Notes: a model not told the origin generated them from the letters alone. A DNA stretch of 53,632 nt from Methanomicrobia archaeon (GCA_016930255.1 JAFGHB010000006.1:1-53632); one strand, 5' to 3'; positions 1 through 9,523 are shown, counted from the first letter of the stretch. Numbers and translations are program-made.

Positions 1-142
1 AGTGAGTGAAGATGCGAGTCAGGCGCTGGCAGAGCTTTTAGAGGAATACGGCGAGAAAATAGCGAAAAAGGCCGTAAGCCTCGCGAAACATGCCGGAAGG
101 AAGACGGTAAAAGCGGAAGATATTGCCGAAGCAGTAGCATAA
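1..142 (+). CDS. Archaeal histone, C-terminal part (cut by window edge)
   Basis: The reading frame enters from the left edge (first full codon at base 2) and stops with TAA at 140-142. The visible 46 residues start VSEDAS and include [12 protein letters not shown] and [13 protein letters not shown]. These match the second half of the histone fold of archaeal HMf-type histones, which wrap and compact chromosomal DNA as dimers and longer assemblies. Family members are about 67 residues, so roughly 20 N-terminal residues lie outside the window. The ending AEAVA is shorter than in some homologues but normal. Confidence 0.9.
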   Translation, partial: VSEDASQALAELLEEYGEKIAKKAVSLAKHAGRKTVKAEDIAEAVA

Positions 143-179
143 ACTAAATAAACTAAAAAAATAACGTGAAGGGGGGAAC

Positions 180-214
180 ACATACATTTACACAATTCAC
201 CCCTCTTTTTTTCC
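180..214 (+). terminator. T-tract terminator after the histone gene
   Basis: A C-rich stretch is followed by a run of seven T (CCCCTCTTTTTTTCCC) about 60 bases after the histone stop. A weak AGGGG/CCCCT pairing precedes it. This suits archaeal U-tract termination; the hairpin is poor. Confidence 0.45.
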
Positions 215-396
215 CATTCTATACGATCACCTCACTCAGGGTCCGCACAAGGATCCGCATCGCATAGTGAATGCCGAGAAGGCGCACTAGGAAGATTTTT
301 AGCTCCCTCCCCCTATCATTTTTCGGATGCGACCTACCTCTTTTTAAAGACAGCGCTATTACATGAGAATGGGAGTTGTTAAGGAGCGAGAAACGC

Positions 397-1077
397 ATGA
401 AAGTCGTGATTTCGTTGGGTGGTATCTTCTTCACGGATGCTGAGAAGCTGAAGAACGTGGCTGCGATACTCGATGAACTTGCGCACTCGTACGATCTCTG
501 TGTCGTTACCGGCGGCGGTGTAAAAGCGCGCGAATATATAGAACTCGCACGTGAGCTGGGTGCGAACGAAGCGCTCTGCGATTATATGGGCATAGCCCTG
601 ACGCGAATAAATGCGAAATTGCTTATCGCGGCGTTGGAACGCGCGTATCCAGAACCGTTTTTGGATTATAAAGACGTTGCGGTGGCAAAGGCAATCGGCG
701 GCGAGGGTGCTGCGCGGATAGCAGTTATGGGTGGAGTGAGTCCCGGCTATACCACAGATGCCGTGGCTGCGATTCTCGCAGAATACGTCAATGCGGACTT
801 GATCCTCATCGTGACCTCGGTCGACGGTGTTTACGATGCGGACCCGCGTACGAACTCAAACGCAAAGAAATACAACAAGCTCTCGCCGAAGGAACTCGTC
901 GCGGTTACCATGAAGGGTGAATTAAAAGCCGGCTCACGAATTGTTATTGACCCGGTTGCCGCGAAGATAATCGAACGAAGCGGAATAAAGACCATAGTCA
1001 TCGACGGCAGAAGCGATCCACGTGTAATTATCGATGCCATTCACGGCACGCATAACGGCACGGAGATAGCGAAGTAA
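397..1077 (+). CDS. pyrH: UMP kinase (archaeal type)
   Basis: Phosphorylates UMP to UDP in pyrimidine nucleotide synthesis in the cytoplasm. The 226-residue product has the amino-acid-kinase fold: N-terminal MKVVISLGG nucleotide loop, VVTGGGVKAREYI near residue 40, and SVDGVYDADPR with KAGSRIVIDP in the second half. It has the length of the short archaeal PyrH. A TTG lies in frame 21 bases upstream, but ATG at 397 fits the family start and has AAGGAG about ten bases before it. The gene stands alone between the histone gene and the convergent rpl32e. No oddities are seen. Confidence 0.93.
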   Translation: MKVVISLGGIFFTDAEKLKNVAAILDELAHSYDLCVVTGGGVKAREYIELARELGANEALCDYMGIALTRINAKLLIAALERAYPEPFLDYKDVAVAKAIGGEGAARIAVMGGVSPGYTTDAVAAILAEYVNADLILIVTSVDGVYDADPRTNSNAKKYNKLSPKELVAVTMKGELKAGSRIVIDPVAAKIIERSGIKTIVIDGRSDPRVIIDAIHGTHNGTEIAK

Positions 1078-1083
1078 AATCAC

Positions 1084-1446
1084 TCACGTTAGGTTCGTTC
1101 GCATCGGATTGAGCACTTTCAGTCCGATTTTTGCAGCTTCGGCCTCTATCGCACCCCGTTTCCGCTTACCAACAGTGGCGGCGATGCGCACTGCCATCTC
1201 CTCGCTCGCGGCCTCCGCCTGAGCAAGATCGTTCGGATTAAAAACGAGCATTTCTCGCACGCCCGAAGGATGCAATCCCCGTTCTTCCTTCTTCCTCCGG
1301 TAGCCTACCTGGACCCGTGCACCTTTCGCCGCTATATGCTCCCGCATCTTATTATCATGTCCGCGAGGCCGTCTCCAGCTCTTGCTCAGCTTCTTCTTCG
1401 TCCGCCATCCGTATCGCTCGAATTTTATCCTTCTTCGCCTCATCAT
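1084..1446 (-). CDS. rpl32e: 50S ribosomal protein L32e
   Basis: Large-subunit ribosomal protein of archaea and eukaryotes. The 120-residue product carries the L32e core: KSWRRPRGHDNKMR, then RGLHPSGVREMLVFN, then ATVGKRKRGAIEAEA and a KVLNP ending. The start is the first of two adjacent ATG codons, with a weak GAAGGG about nine bases upstream. The same frame stays open for at least 38 codons above this ATG with no ATG, GTG or TTG visible, so the N-terminus is short and a little uncertain. L32e usually sits in the spc ribosomal operon between L6 and L19e; here it follows serA by 115 bases, with no ribosomal neighbours. Confidence 0.93.
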   Translation of the reverse strand: MMRRRRIKFERYGWRTKKKLSKSWRRPRGHDNKMREHIAAKGARVQVGYRRKKEERGLHPSGVREMLVFNPNDLAQAEAASEEMAVRIAATVGKRKRGAIEAEAAKIGLKVLNPMRTNLT

Positions 1447-1561
1447 CTTGCCGAACCCTTCTTTTAAGAAAGACGTTTTACTAAAGAATCTTAGTCCCCT
1501 TTCGGCTTGTCCGCGGTGACACTCATATTCTGCAACAGCTTTTGTGACGCGGAATTGTCGC

Positions 1562-3178
1562 TTAAAGTTTCACGAGGGTCACGTCGAATATGTTCTGCAC
1601 GTCCTTTATCTCGTCGATACACCCTTCGCTGACCAGACTGTCTATGTTAATCACCATCACCGCTTCCCCGCCGACCTTCTCTCGGCCCACCTGCATCCCT
1701 GCGATGTTAATGCCCTTGTCGCCTAGAACCGTGCACACCGGGCCGATTACCCGCGGTTTGTCAAGGAAGGAGCAGATGAGCATGTAGCCAGAAGGAACTG
1801 CGTCCACACGATACCCGTTTATTTGCACTATTCGCGGATCGTCTTTCCCGAATAGCGTGCCCGCAACGGTCTTCGCCTTCTCTTCGCCTTCCATCTGTGT
1901 CGTTGTGGTAACGCTAATCAACGAGTTGAAGTTCTCTATCTCATCCGTCTTGCTCTCCGTGATTTTTATCCCGAACTTCTTCGCGATCGCCTCGGCGTTC
2001 ACGTAATTCACACCGTCGGTGAAGAGCGAGAGGAAGCTCTTCAGGATCGCACGGGTTATCACTCGCGTGTTCTTCCCCACGCCTGCTTCGGCCGAGCCCA
2101 ATTCGCCTTCATAGGTGACTTTAAATTCCTCGATCCTACCAGATTTTGGCACGAGCTGCGCAGCGAGCAAACCCAATTTCTCCCCCAATTTCAGATATGG
2201 CTTTAGGGAGTTCAATATCTCCTCTTCCACGTAGAGCATGTTCACGGTGTTCTTCACCGGCTTGTTCTGCAACGCATCAATTATCTGGTCTGCAATAACC
2301 GTAGCAGCAGCCTTCTGCGCTTCTTTTGTGGACGCGCCTAAATGCGGCGTGGTAATCACTTGATCCAGCTCCACCAATTCGCGGTCTTCCGGTGGCTCCT
2401 GCTCGAAGACGTCCAGAGCCGCTCCGGCTACTTTACCGCTCTTTATCGCCTCTCGCAACGCATTCTCGTCTATTACTCCTCCGCGTGCACAATTCACCAC
2501 GCGAACGCCATCCTTCATCAAAGCGAACTCCTTATCGCTGATCAGGTGCCGGGTGTCCTTCGTCAGCGGTGTGTGGAGCGTGATAAAGTCCGCGACCTTG
2601 AGCGTTTCGTTCAAACTGGCGAGCGAAATGCCAAGATCCTGTGCCTTCTCTTCGGTAATAAACGGGTCGTAGGCAACGACTTTCATCTCCAGCCCTTTCG
2701 CTCGCTTCGCCACTTCTCCGCCCACGCGTCCCAGACCAATGACGCCAAGGACCTTGCCATTCACTTCCACGCCCATGTACTTCTTTCGGTCCCACTTACC
2801 GGATTTGAGTGATACGTTCGCATCGGGTATTTTCCGCGACAGGCTGAGCATCATCGCGATCGTGTGCTCCGCCGCGGAGATCGTATTCGCCTCTGGCGAG
2901 TTCACCACCAGGATCCCCTTCTCCGTCGCGGTTTCCACGGCTATATTATCCACGCCGACACCCGCGCGGCCTATCACCTTTAACCTGCCAGTGCTTCCGG
3001 CTTCTACTATCTCCTTCGTCACTTTCGTGCCGCTTCGTATGACGATCGCATCGTAGTTTGGAATACGCTTTTTTAATTCCTCAGGGCTTAAGTCTAATTC
3101 AACATCAACTTCTGCGAACTCACGCAGCCGTTTTATCCCCTCTTCCGAGAGATTATCGGTTACAATTACTCGTTTCAT
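1562..3178 (-). CDS. serA: D-3-phosphoglycerate dehydrogenase
   Basis: Oxidises 3-phosphoglycerate to 3-phosphohydroxypyruvate with NAD, the first step of serine synthesis. The 538-residue protein is the long SerA form: a split catalytic domain at both ends of the dehydrogenase core (residues 1-315), an NAD-binding fold with GLGRVGGEVAKRA near 145, the substrate segment CARGGVIDENAL near 230, and the catalytic histidine in TTPHLGAST near 280. An intervening ASB domain (about 320-455) and a C-terminal ACT domain (about 465-538, PRVIGPVCTVLGDKGINI) follow; in the family the ACT domain senses serine. ATG at 3178 has GGTGA upstream. It is divergent from eno. Confidence 0.95.
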   Translation of the reverse strand: MKRVIVTDNLSEEGIKRLREFAEVDVELDLSPEELKKRIPNYDAIVIRSGTKVTKEIVEAGSTGRLKVIGRAGVGVDNIAVETATEKGILVVNSPEANTISAAEHTIAMMLSLSRKIPDANVSLKSGKWDRKKYMGVEVNGKVLGVIGLGRVGGEVAKRAKGLEMKVVAYDPFITEEKAQDLGISLASLNETLKVADFITLHTPLTKDTRHLISDKEFALMKDGVRVVNCARGGVIDENALREAIKSGKVAGAALDVFEQEPPEDRELVELDQVITTPHLGASTKEAQKAAATVIADQIIDALQNKPVKNTVNMLYVEEEILNSLKPYLKLGEKLGLLAAQLVPKSGRIEEFKVTYEGELGSAEAGVGKNTRVITRAILKSFLSLFTDGVNYVNAEAIAKKFGIKITESKTDEIENFNSLISVTTTTQMEGEEKAKTVAGTLFGKDDPRIVQINGYRVDAVPSGYMLICSFLDKPRVIGPVCTVLGDKGINIAGMQVGREKVGGEAVMVINIDSLVSEGCIDEIKDVQNIFDVTLVKL

Positions 3179-3425
3179 TTTCCCACTTTTTCACCTTTGA
3201 TACCTTCTACCGCTCTTCTACCTTACCGTCTGAGCGTACTCAACCACCTATAGGGTATCGCTAAATATAAGGTAAGAGTAGAAAAAAAACTGTCGATCTT
3301 TGCGACTGAAACAAACGATTCGGGATACGCGATATCGCGCGGATATTTTCGGTGAATGGGAAATGGCAAAAGATAAGGTGATTGGGGTAGAAGTAGTATT
3401 ATATTACAATTGACGTGAGGTGGAT

Positions 3426-4721
3426 ATGACAATGACGGTAATAGAGATAAGAGGCGTAAAAGGCCGGGAAATTCTGGATTCGCGCGGCAACCCTACCGTA
3501 GAAGTGGAGGTGCGCACCGCGAACGGGTTTGGTAGGGCGAGCGTGCCTTCAGGAGCATCAACCGGCAGTAAAGAGGCGGTGGAGAAGCGCGATGGGGACC
3601 CTAAGAGGTTCAACGGCAAGGGCACGCTCAAAGCGGTTAACGCTGTGAATACCGCGATAAAAGATGCACTCATTGGCATGAACGCTTTGGAACAGCGCGC
3701 GATAGATGAGCTGCTGATAGACCTGGATGGTACGGAGAACAAGTCGAATTTTGGCGCGAATGCGATTGTCGGAACTTCGATGGGGGTCTGTAAAGCCGCT
3801 GCGGATTCGTTAAAGAAGCCGCTCTTTGAATACATCTGCGAGGACGTTGCGGGTATGACATTGGCGTACGAGCTTCCCGTACCGATGATGAACGTGATAA
3901 ACGGCGGGCAGCATGCGGGCAACGACCTGAGCATCCAGGAGTTTCTTGTCTTGCCCCTGGGCTTTGACCGGTTCCGTGACGGTTTACGCGCAGGAGTCGA
4001 GACGTATCATGCACTTAAGAAGGTGGTTGCGGCTAAATACGGGAATATCGCCACGAACGTCGGGGATGAGGGTGGCTACGCACCGCCCATGCGTGAGACG
4101 ACTCAACCGCTCGATGCGATAACCAAAGCGATAGCAGAAGCAGGCTATTCGGAAGTTGAGATACGGCTGGGAATGGACGGCGCGGCGTCTTCTTTCTACG
4201 ACGTAAAAGCCCGGAAGTACCGGATCGATGGCACGCTGAAAGACGGCTCCGAACTCGTCGAGTTCTATAAAGATCTTGTGAAAACGTATCCGATAGCACT
4301 GCTCGAAGACCCGTTTGAGGAGGAATCCTTCGAGTTCTTCGCGGAACTCACCGCTCAGATACCGGAACAAATAATCGTCGGCGATGACCTGTTTGTGACG
4401 AATGTCAAGCGATTGGAAGAGGGGATAAAGCGCAAAGCGGCAAATGCGGTTCTGCTGAAGTTGAACCAAATCGGCAGCATCTCAGAAACGCTGGATACGA
4501 TCAATCTGGCGAATCAAAACGGCTACAAAAAGGTGGTCAGCCACCGATCAGGCGAGACCGAAGATTCGTTCATCGCGGACTTCTCCGTCGCAGTCAATGC
4601 CGAGATCATCAAAACCGGCGCGCCCGCACGAAGCGAACGAGCGAGTAAGTACAACCAATTACTGCGGATCGAAGAGGCAATGGGCGATACGGCACGAAGT
4701 AAAGGGCCCTCAATGCTGTGA
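3426..4721 (+). CDS. eno: Enolase
   Basis: Interconverts 2-phosphoglycerate and phosphoenolpyruvate in glycolysis and gluconeogenesis. The product of about 431 residues is standard length. It has REILDSRGNPTVEVEV at the N-terminus, GGQHAGNDLSIQEF, the metal ligands in GMDGAASSFYD, ALLEDPFEEES and VGDDLFVTN, the catalytic lysine in LLKLNQIGS, and SHRSGETEDSFIAD. Possible starts are GTG at 3420, ATG at 3426 and ATG at 3432. GAGGTG at 3417-3422 favours 3432 by spacing, and 3426 is used here as the first ATG. A TATA-like ATTATATTA lies around 3399-3406. It is divergent from serA. Confidence 0.95.
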   Translation: MTMTVIEIRGVKGREILDSRGNPTVEVEVRTANGFGRASVPSGASTGSKEAVEKRDGDPKRFNGKGTLKAVNAVNTAIKDALIGMNALEQRAIDELLIDLDGTENKSNFGANAIVGTSMGVCKAAADSLKKPLFEYICEDVAGMTLAYELPVPMMNVINGGQHAGNDLSIQEFLVLPLGFDRFRDGLRAGVETYHALKKVVAAKYGNIATNVGDEGGYAPPMRETTQPLDAITKAIAEAGYSEVEIRLGMDGAASSFYDVKARKYRIDGTLKDGSELVEFYKDLVKTYPIALLEDPFEEESFEFFAELTAQIPEQIIVGDDLFVTNVKRLEEGIKRKAANAVLLKLNQIGSISETLDTINLANQNGYKKVVSHRSGETEDSFIADFSVAVNAEIIKTGAPARSERASKYNQLLRIEEAMGDTARSKGPSML

Positions 4722-4768
4722 TTTGCGTTTGATCCGAGGTCATTCCTTCTGGCAGAGTATGAAGAGGT

Positions 4769-5551
4769 ATGCACACTGAATATCCCTTTGACGGCAAGAA
4801 GTACGAAAAGGCATCTCAGTGCCAGCGTGGATGGGGTACTGAACTGGTCGACGAGTTGCGTCTGAACGGTGACGAAGCCATTCTCGATCTCGGCTGTGGC
4901 AGCGGCGTACTAACACGAGCGCTTGCGGAACGAGTCCCTCGAGGGCGCGTTGTAGGCATTGACAGCTCCCGGTCGATGCTCGAAGCTGCAAGAGCACATA
5001 AGACGGAGAATATGGAATTCGAGCTTCTTGACATAACTGAGCTAATGTTCGATGCTGAATTTGACGTGGTATTCTCAAATGCAGTGCTTCATTGGGTGTT
5101 GAACCACGAGCAACTCCTGAGGAGGATTTATAATGCCTTGAAGCCTGGAGGGTTCTTGCGCGTGCAATTTGGCGCTGATGGCAATGTCATCAATTTTATC
5201 GAGGTAGCCAGAGACGTTATGAAACTGCCGGCGTACACACCGTACTTTATAGGTTTTCGTTGGCCGTGGTACATGCCCACGCCCGCGGAGTACGAAAAGG
5301 TGCTGTCGCGTACCGAATTCAGGAATTACCGCGTTTGGGGTGAGAACAAGGATCGCTATTTTTCAGAGGAACGCACGCTGATCAGCATGGTAGAAGAGGC
5401 CGGTATAGTTCCTTTTCTCGCGGTGCTTCCGGAAGACGTGAAGCAGGTCTTCAGTAAAGCGGTTTTTGAGCGCTTAATAGCGAAGACGAAGCAGCCAGAC
5501 GGACGCTGTTTCGAAACGTTTCGCAGGATAAATGTGTATGCGGAGAAATGA
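4769..5551 (+). CDS. Class I SAM-dependent methyltransferase
   Basis: A 260-residue methyltransferase of the class I (Rossmann) fold. Motif I is ILDLGCGSG at residues 38-46, the acidic strand-2 end is VVGIDSSRSM near 65, and a motif like VVFSNAVLHW lies near 100, followed by LKPGGFLRVQFG. The pattern and length resemble trans-aconitate methyltransferase and related small-molecule enzymes, but the substrate cannot be read from the sequence. The ATG has GAGG only one base upstream, so the ribosome site is poor and the start is not certain. It follows eno by 47 bases and precedes the rad50-like gene by 33 on the same strand. Confidence 0.82.
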   Translation: MHTEYPFDGKKYEKASQCQRGWGTELVDELRLNGDEAILDLGCGSGVLTRALAERVPRGRVVGIDSSRSMLEAARAHKTENMEFELLDITELMFDAEFDVVFSNAVLHWVLNHEQLLRRIYNALKPGGFLRVQFGADGNVINFIEVARDVMKLPAYTPYFIGFRWPWYMPTPAEYEKVLSRTEFRNYRVWGENKDRYFSEERTLISMVEEAGIVPFLAVLPEDVKQVFSKAVFERLIAKTKQPDGRCFETFRRINVYAEK

Positions 5552-5584
5552 TGATGGAAGGGAGGGAAATGAAGCCGGGATGAA

Positions 5585-7999
5585 ATGCTCTTAAAAACGC
5601 TCACACTGAGGAATTACCGTAAGTATAAGGACGCGTCTGTCGAGTTCCCTGACGGTGTCATTGGTATTATCGGGCTCAACGGCGTTGGGAAGACCACGCT
5701 GGTGGAGGCGATCGGCTGGGCTCTCTTCGGGCATAACGCAGCGCGAACAACGAAAGAACTGATAAAACGGGACGGCGCATCGCAAAATGAACCGTGCAGC
5801 GTGAATCTGGAGTTCGAGCTGGAGGGCGATCAATACAACGTGGTACGGGAGATGGTGGGCAAGAATTTAGTGCCGAAGGCCCGCCTCGTGTTGAATGGCA
5901 GGCTCGTAACGAACAATGCTGATGACGTAACTGCAGTAATAAAGGACAAGATAGGCATGGATTACCAGGCCTTCTTCACGTCGGTCTTCGCGCGGCAGAA
6001 AGAGCTGAACGCACTCTCTATCATGAAAGCTGCGGAACGTAAGAAGCTTGTGCTCCGTATGCTCGGCGTAGAACGGATCGAAAAGAGCATACAGGCGATA
6101 CGAGAGGATAAGCGCGGTAAGGAGAAACGGATCGAGGGCATAAAAGCGGCAACGGTTGATAAAGAGGGCAGGAAGAAGGTCGACGTGCTTACTGAGAAAC
6201 AGAAGGAGCTGGAGCAAGTACAAGAGGCACTGGTACCGATTATCAAAGAGATAGAATCCGCTACGAGCATGAAAGAGCAGAACGTAACGACTGCAAAAGA
6301 GGAATTAGCCCTCGCTACGAGCACTTATGAACGCTACACGACCTTAAACACGAAGCTGAGCGAGCAGCGACGCGATTTGGAGAATACGAAGAAGCGGCGG
6401 GAAGAGAAGGAGCAGGAACTTGCGAACTTGCGCGTAAAGAGCAAACGGCTTGAGGAGATTGCGGATGACGAAATGCGGTATTTCCAGTTTCGCGAGCAGA
6501 AAGAGAAACTGGAAGACCAGCGGGAAAAGCATCAGCGAAAGCTGGAGTTATTAAAACGTGAGAAGAGGAGCTCGCAGGAGTTCCAGAAGCGCACGGAGCA
6601 CATAAGCGAGTTGAAGCAGAAGCGTGCGGAATTCAAAGGCATTGAGGAACAGGTGGAATCAACAAAACGAGAAATGGAAGCGCTAAAGAGACAAAAGGAA
6701 CGCATATACGATTCGCTCGGTGCTCTAAAATCGCAGGTCTTACAGGCTAAGAAGGAAATAGAAGAGCATACTAGGAAGAAGCAGCGAATAGCTGATTTGG
6801 GTCCTGAAAGCGAATGTCCATTGTGCGAACGTGAATTAGGGTCACATTACGAGAGTTTGCTAACGAAGCTGCAGGATGAGCTTCGAACCAAGAAGGACGA
6901 GCTTCAATCGGTCTTCACGAAGTATAAACGAAAGAAAGAGGAGCTCGCTTCTGCGGAACGAGCGGAAGAAACACTTGCAAAGCAGGCGAAAGAACTGGAG
7001 ACGCGTGTAACAGCACTGCACGCCCTGGAGACGCGCGTCACGCACGAAGAGCGTGAGTTAGTGCATTGGCAGACGGAATTGGAACAGATAAGAGCCGATT
7101 TGACGCCGCTTAGAGATGTGACGTTCGATGCTGCGGCTTACAAAGAGGTTATTGCTACTTTGGAGGAGCTTGAAGCGGTGTATCGCGAAATACTCGGATT
7201 ACGAGCCGAGATCGGACGTTTAGAGAATGTGAAGAATAACGTGCAAACGTTACGTGAATTGGAACGAGCGACGTCTGATGATCTCGCAGCGTTGCAGCGG
7301 CTGATAGTGGATTTAGCGTTTAACAAGCAGGATTACGAGGAGAAGAAGGCGCGATACGAGCGTAAGAAGGAGGAGCTGACCGAATCGAAGCTGCAACTTT
7401 TGGAGCAGCGAAACGAGTTTGAAAACGTACGCAGAGATAAAGAGCACGTTATAGGGGAGATAAAGGAGCAAGAGCGGTTACAAGCTGAGAAGGAGAAGGA
7501 AGAGACGGAAATTCTGTATCTCACTGTGCTGGAGAAGCTCATGAACGATTTCAAGGTGTATATGGTCGGCAGGATTCGCCCAATGCTCTCTGATTACGCG
7601 TCTGACATGCTCAGACGGCTAACGGACGGCAAATACAGCACGATGGAGCTGGATGAGAACTATGATATCTTCATTTATGACGACGGTGCACCGTATGAAC
7701 TCAATCGGTTCTCCGGTGGTGAGGAGGACCTGGCGAATCTCTGTTTGAGATTGGCCATCTCCGCCGTGGTGACCGAACGCAGTGCGATCCAGACGAATTT
7801 TATCATCCTCGATGAGATCTTTGGCTCGCAGGACGCGTATCGTAAACGGAACATTATTCAGGCGTTAAATGCGCTCTCGAAGAAGTTCCGGCAGATATTC
7901 TTGATTACGCACATCGAAGACGTGCGGGATTATATGGAGTACGTACTGCGGGTGACGGAAGACGAAGAGGGCGTAAGCTGGGTAAAGGTGGGGGAATAG
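5585..7999 (+). CDS. rad50: Rad50-like ABC ATPase with zinc hook
   Basis: An SMC/Rad50-family DNA repair ATPase; with Mre11, Rad50 tethers and processes double-strand breaks. The 804-residue protein begins with an ATPase lobe (Walker A GLNGVGKTT at 30-38, Q-loop region FARQKEL near 138). Two long coiled-coil arms flank a zinc hook CPLC at 411-414. It ends with the second lobe: signature NRFSGGEEDLANL near 706 and Walker B IILDEIFGSQD with D743-E744. Archaeal Rad50 is usually about 850-880 residues, so the arms are slightly short. ATG at 5585 follows GGGATGA. No mre11 is adjacent, although archaeal rad50 usually pairs with mre11, so an SbcC- or SMC-like relative remains possible. Confidence 0.85.
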   Translation: MLLKTLTLRNYRKYKDASVEFPDGVIGIIGLNGVGKTTLVEAIGWALFGHNAARTTKELIKRDGASQNEPCSVNLEFELEGDQYNVVREMVGKNLVPKARLVLNGRLVTNNADDVTAVIKDKIGMDYQAFFTSVFARQKELNALSIMKAAERKKLVLRMLGVERIEKSIQAIREDKRGKEKRIEGIKAATVDKEGRKKVDVLTEKQKELEQVQEALVPIIKEIESATSMKEQNVTTAKEELALATSTYERYTTLNTKLSEQRRDLENTKKRREEKEQELANLRVKSKRLEEIADDEMRYFQFREQKEKLEDQREKHQRKLELLKREKRSSQEFQKRTEHISELKQKRAEFKGIEEQVESTKREMEALKRQKERIYDSLGALKSQVLQAKKEIEEHTRKKQRIADLGPESECPLCERELGSHYESLLTKLQDELRTKKDELQSVFTKYKRKKEELASAERAEETLAKQAKELETRVTALHALETRVTHEERELVHWQTELEQIRADLTPLRDVTFDAAAYKEVIATLEELEAVYREILGLRAEIGRLENVKNNVQTLRELERATSDDLAALQRLIVDLAFNKQDYEEKKARYERKKEELTESKLQLLEQRNEFENVRRDKEHVIGEIKEQERLQAEKEKEETEILYLTVLEKLMNDFKVYMVGRIRPMLSDYASDMLRRLTDGKYSTMELDENYDIFIYDDGAPYELNRFSGGEEDLANLCLRLAISAVVTERSAIQTNFIILDEIFGSQDAYRKRNIIQALNALSKKFRQIFLITHIEDVRDYMEYVLRVTEDEEGVSWVKVGE

Positions 8000-8111
8000 G
8001 CGTCGAATAGCCGTTTTCTCATGGATCGACATTCCGAGCAAGCCAGTCAGGCAGACAAAGATTGTTTTGATAACTCGTTTCTTAAATTAAAGAAAGAGAG
8101 ATTATTGAACC

Positions 8112-9371
8112 ATGGCTACGATAGCGGAGAAGATACTGGGCGAAAAAGCCGGGAAAGCGAAGCCGGCGAAGACCGGCGAGATCGTGGAATGCGACGTCGA
8201 CTACATCATGGTGAACGATGTAACGGGCGTGCCTGCTTTTGAGGTCTTCGAGGAGCTTGGCCGCGATGAGGAGATAAAGTGGGAGAAAGTGGTCGTGATA
8301 CAGGACCACTACGTCCCTAACAAAGATGTAGCCTCTGCGGAGCAGGCGAAAGCATTACGGGAGTATGCGCGGCGATATGGGATCGAGCACTATTATGAGA
8401 TCGGGCGAGGCGGAGTCTGCCATCAGGTGATGATCGAGGACGGCTTTGCTGCACCCGGGCGGTTGATCATCGGTGCGGATTCACATACCTGCTCGTACGG
8501 CGCGTTAGGGGCATTTTCCACCGGCGTTGGCTCGACTGAGGCGGCTGCGGCAATGGCCACCGGGCGGTTGTGGTTCAAGGTGCCGGAGACGCAGAAGTTT
8601 GTGATTAACGGTGCATTGCAGCGATACGTTATGGGAAAGGACATAATTCTGCACATCATTGGCGATATCTGCGTCTCTGGCTCGCTGTACAAGGCGCAGG
8701 AGTTTTACGGGACCGCGATCGAAAGTTTGAGCCTCTCTGACAGGATAACCATCTCGAACATGGCGATTGAAGCCGGCGGTAAAGCAGGCATCATCCCGCC
8801 AGATGATAAGGTCTTTGATTTCCTGAACGGGCGAGTACGCGGTGAGTATAAAGCGGTGTATGCCGATGGTAACGAAGAGGACTACGAGGCGGTATTTGAA
8901 TACGATGCAGCAGTGATCGTTCCGACGGTTGCAAAGCCCTTTGTTCCTGAGAATACCGCGCCTGCGCGCGACGTGGATGTGGTAATTGACCAGGCGTATC
9001 TTGGCTCGTGCACCAATGGCCGAATCGAGGATCTACGGGTTGCGGCAGAGCTTTTGAAGGGTAAAACGGTGCATCCTGACGTGCGCATGATTGTCGTGCC
9101 AGCCAGTGAGAAGGTCTTCCAGCAAGCGATAGCGGAAGGGGTGATCCAGACGTTCCTTACAGCAGGCGCTTTTGTGTGCGGGGCTACCTGTGGCGCCTGT
9201 TTGGGCGGACACATGGGCGTACTCGCGGCGGGAGAACGCTGCGTGAGCACAACTAACCGGAACTTTATCGGACGGATGGGACACAAGGATTCCGAGGTGT
9301 ATCTTGCGAGTCCTGCAGTCGTCGCCGCATCGGCACTTACCGGGCGGATAACCGACCCGACGGCGTTGTAG
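8112..9371 (+). CDS. leuC: 3-isopropylmalate dehydratase / homoaconitase large subunit
   Basis: The large, iron-sulfur subunit of an aconitase-family isomerase. In methanogens two such enzymes exist: LeuCD for leucine, and homoaconitase (HacAB) for the 2-oxosuberate part of coenzyme B. The 419-residue product has IGADSHTCSYGALGAF near 120, the first cluster cysteine in YLGSCTNGR near 300, the other two in CGACLGGHMG near 355, and the STTNRNFIGRMG loop. All cluster ligands are present. The small subunit lies 740 bases downstream, interrupted by a secreted-protein gene. The large subunit alone does not decide the substrate. Confidence 0.92.
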   Translation: MATIAEKILGEKAGKAKPAKTGEIVECDVDYIMVNDVTGVPAFEVFEELGRDEEIKWEKVVVIQDHYVPNKDVASAEQAKALREYARRYGIEHYYEIGRGGVCHQVMIEDGFAAPGRLIIGADSHTCSYGALGAFSTGVGSTEAAAAMATGRLWFKVPETQKFVINGALQRYVMGKDIILHIIGDICVSGSLYKAQEFYGTAIESLSLSDRITISNMAIEAGGKAGIIPPDDKVFDFLNGRVRGEYKAVYADGNEEDYEAVFEYDAAVIVPTVAKPFVPENTAPARDVDVVIDQAYLGSCTNGRIEDLRVAAELLKGKTVHPDVRMIVVPASEKVFQQAIAEGVIQTFLTAGAFVCGATCGACLGGHMGVLAAGERCVSTTNRNFIGRMGHKDSEVYLASPAVVAASALTGRITDPTAL

Positions 9372-9416
9372 TACGCATGCAAACAGCTTTGGCTGCGGCT
9401 TCACTCACACCACCGG

Positions 9417-9432
9417 ACACGTACTGACGTGT
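9417..9432. other. Perfect hairpin after leuC
   Basis: ACACGT, four bases ACTG, ACGTGT: a perfect six-base-pair stem 45 bases after the leuC stop, without a following T run. It could protect the leuC transcript end or be a protein-binding palindrome. Confidence 0.4.
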
Positions 9433-9473
9433 AGTCTGTTCAAATCCCGCACAAAGCCCATCCAACCAGAAGG

Positions 9474-9482
9474 TTTAAATAG
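9474..9482 (+). promoter_or_regulatory. TATA box of the SCP2-like gene
   Basis: TTTAAATAG lies about 45 bases before the ATG at 9524, and a strong ribosome site AAAGGAGGAG lies between them. This gives the inserted gene its own promoter, separate from leuC. Confidence 0.6.
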
Positions 9483-9523
9483 GGCAAAAAAGAAGTACTA
9501 CTGCAATAAAGGAGGAGAAAACC

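Noticed and set aside
8021-8242. Plus-strand frame overlapping the leuC start
   Set aside because: It overlaps the well-supported leuC N-terminus in another frame and has repetitive charged residues typical of a shadow frame.
9420-9450. GTTCAAATCCC resembling a tRNA T arm after leuC
   Set aside because: The flanking five bases do not pair and no D or anticodon arm can be drawn; only the ACACGT/ACGTGT hairpin is real.
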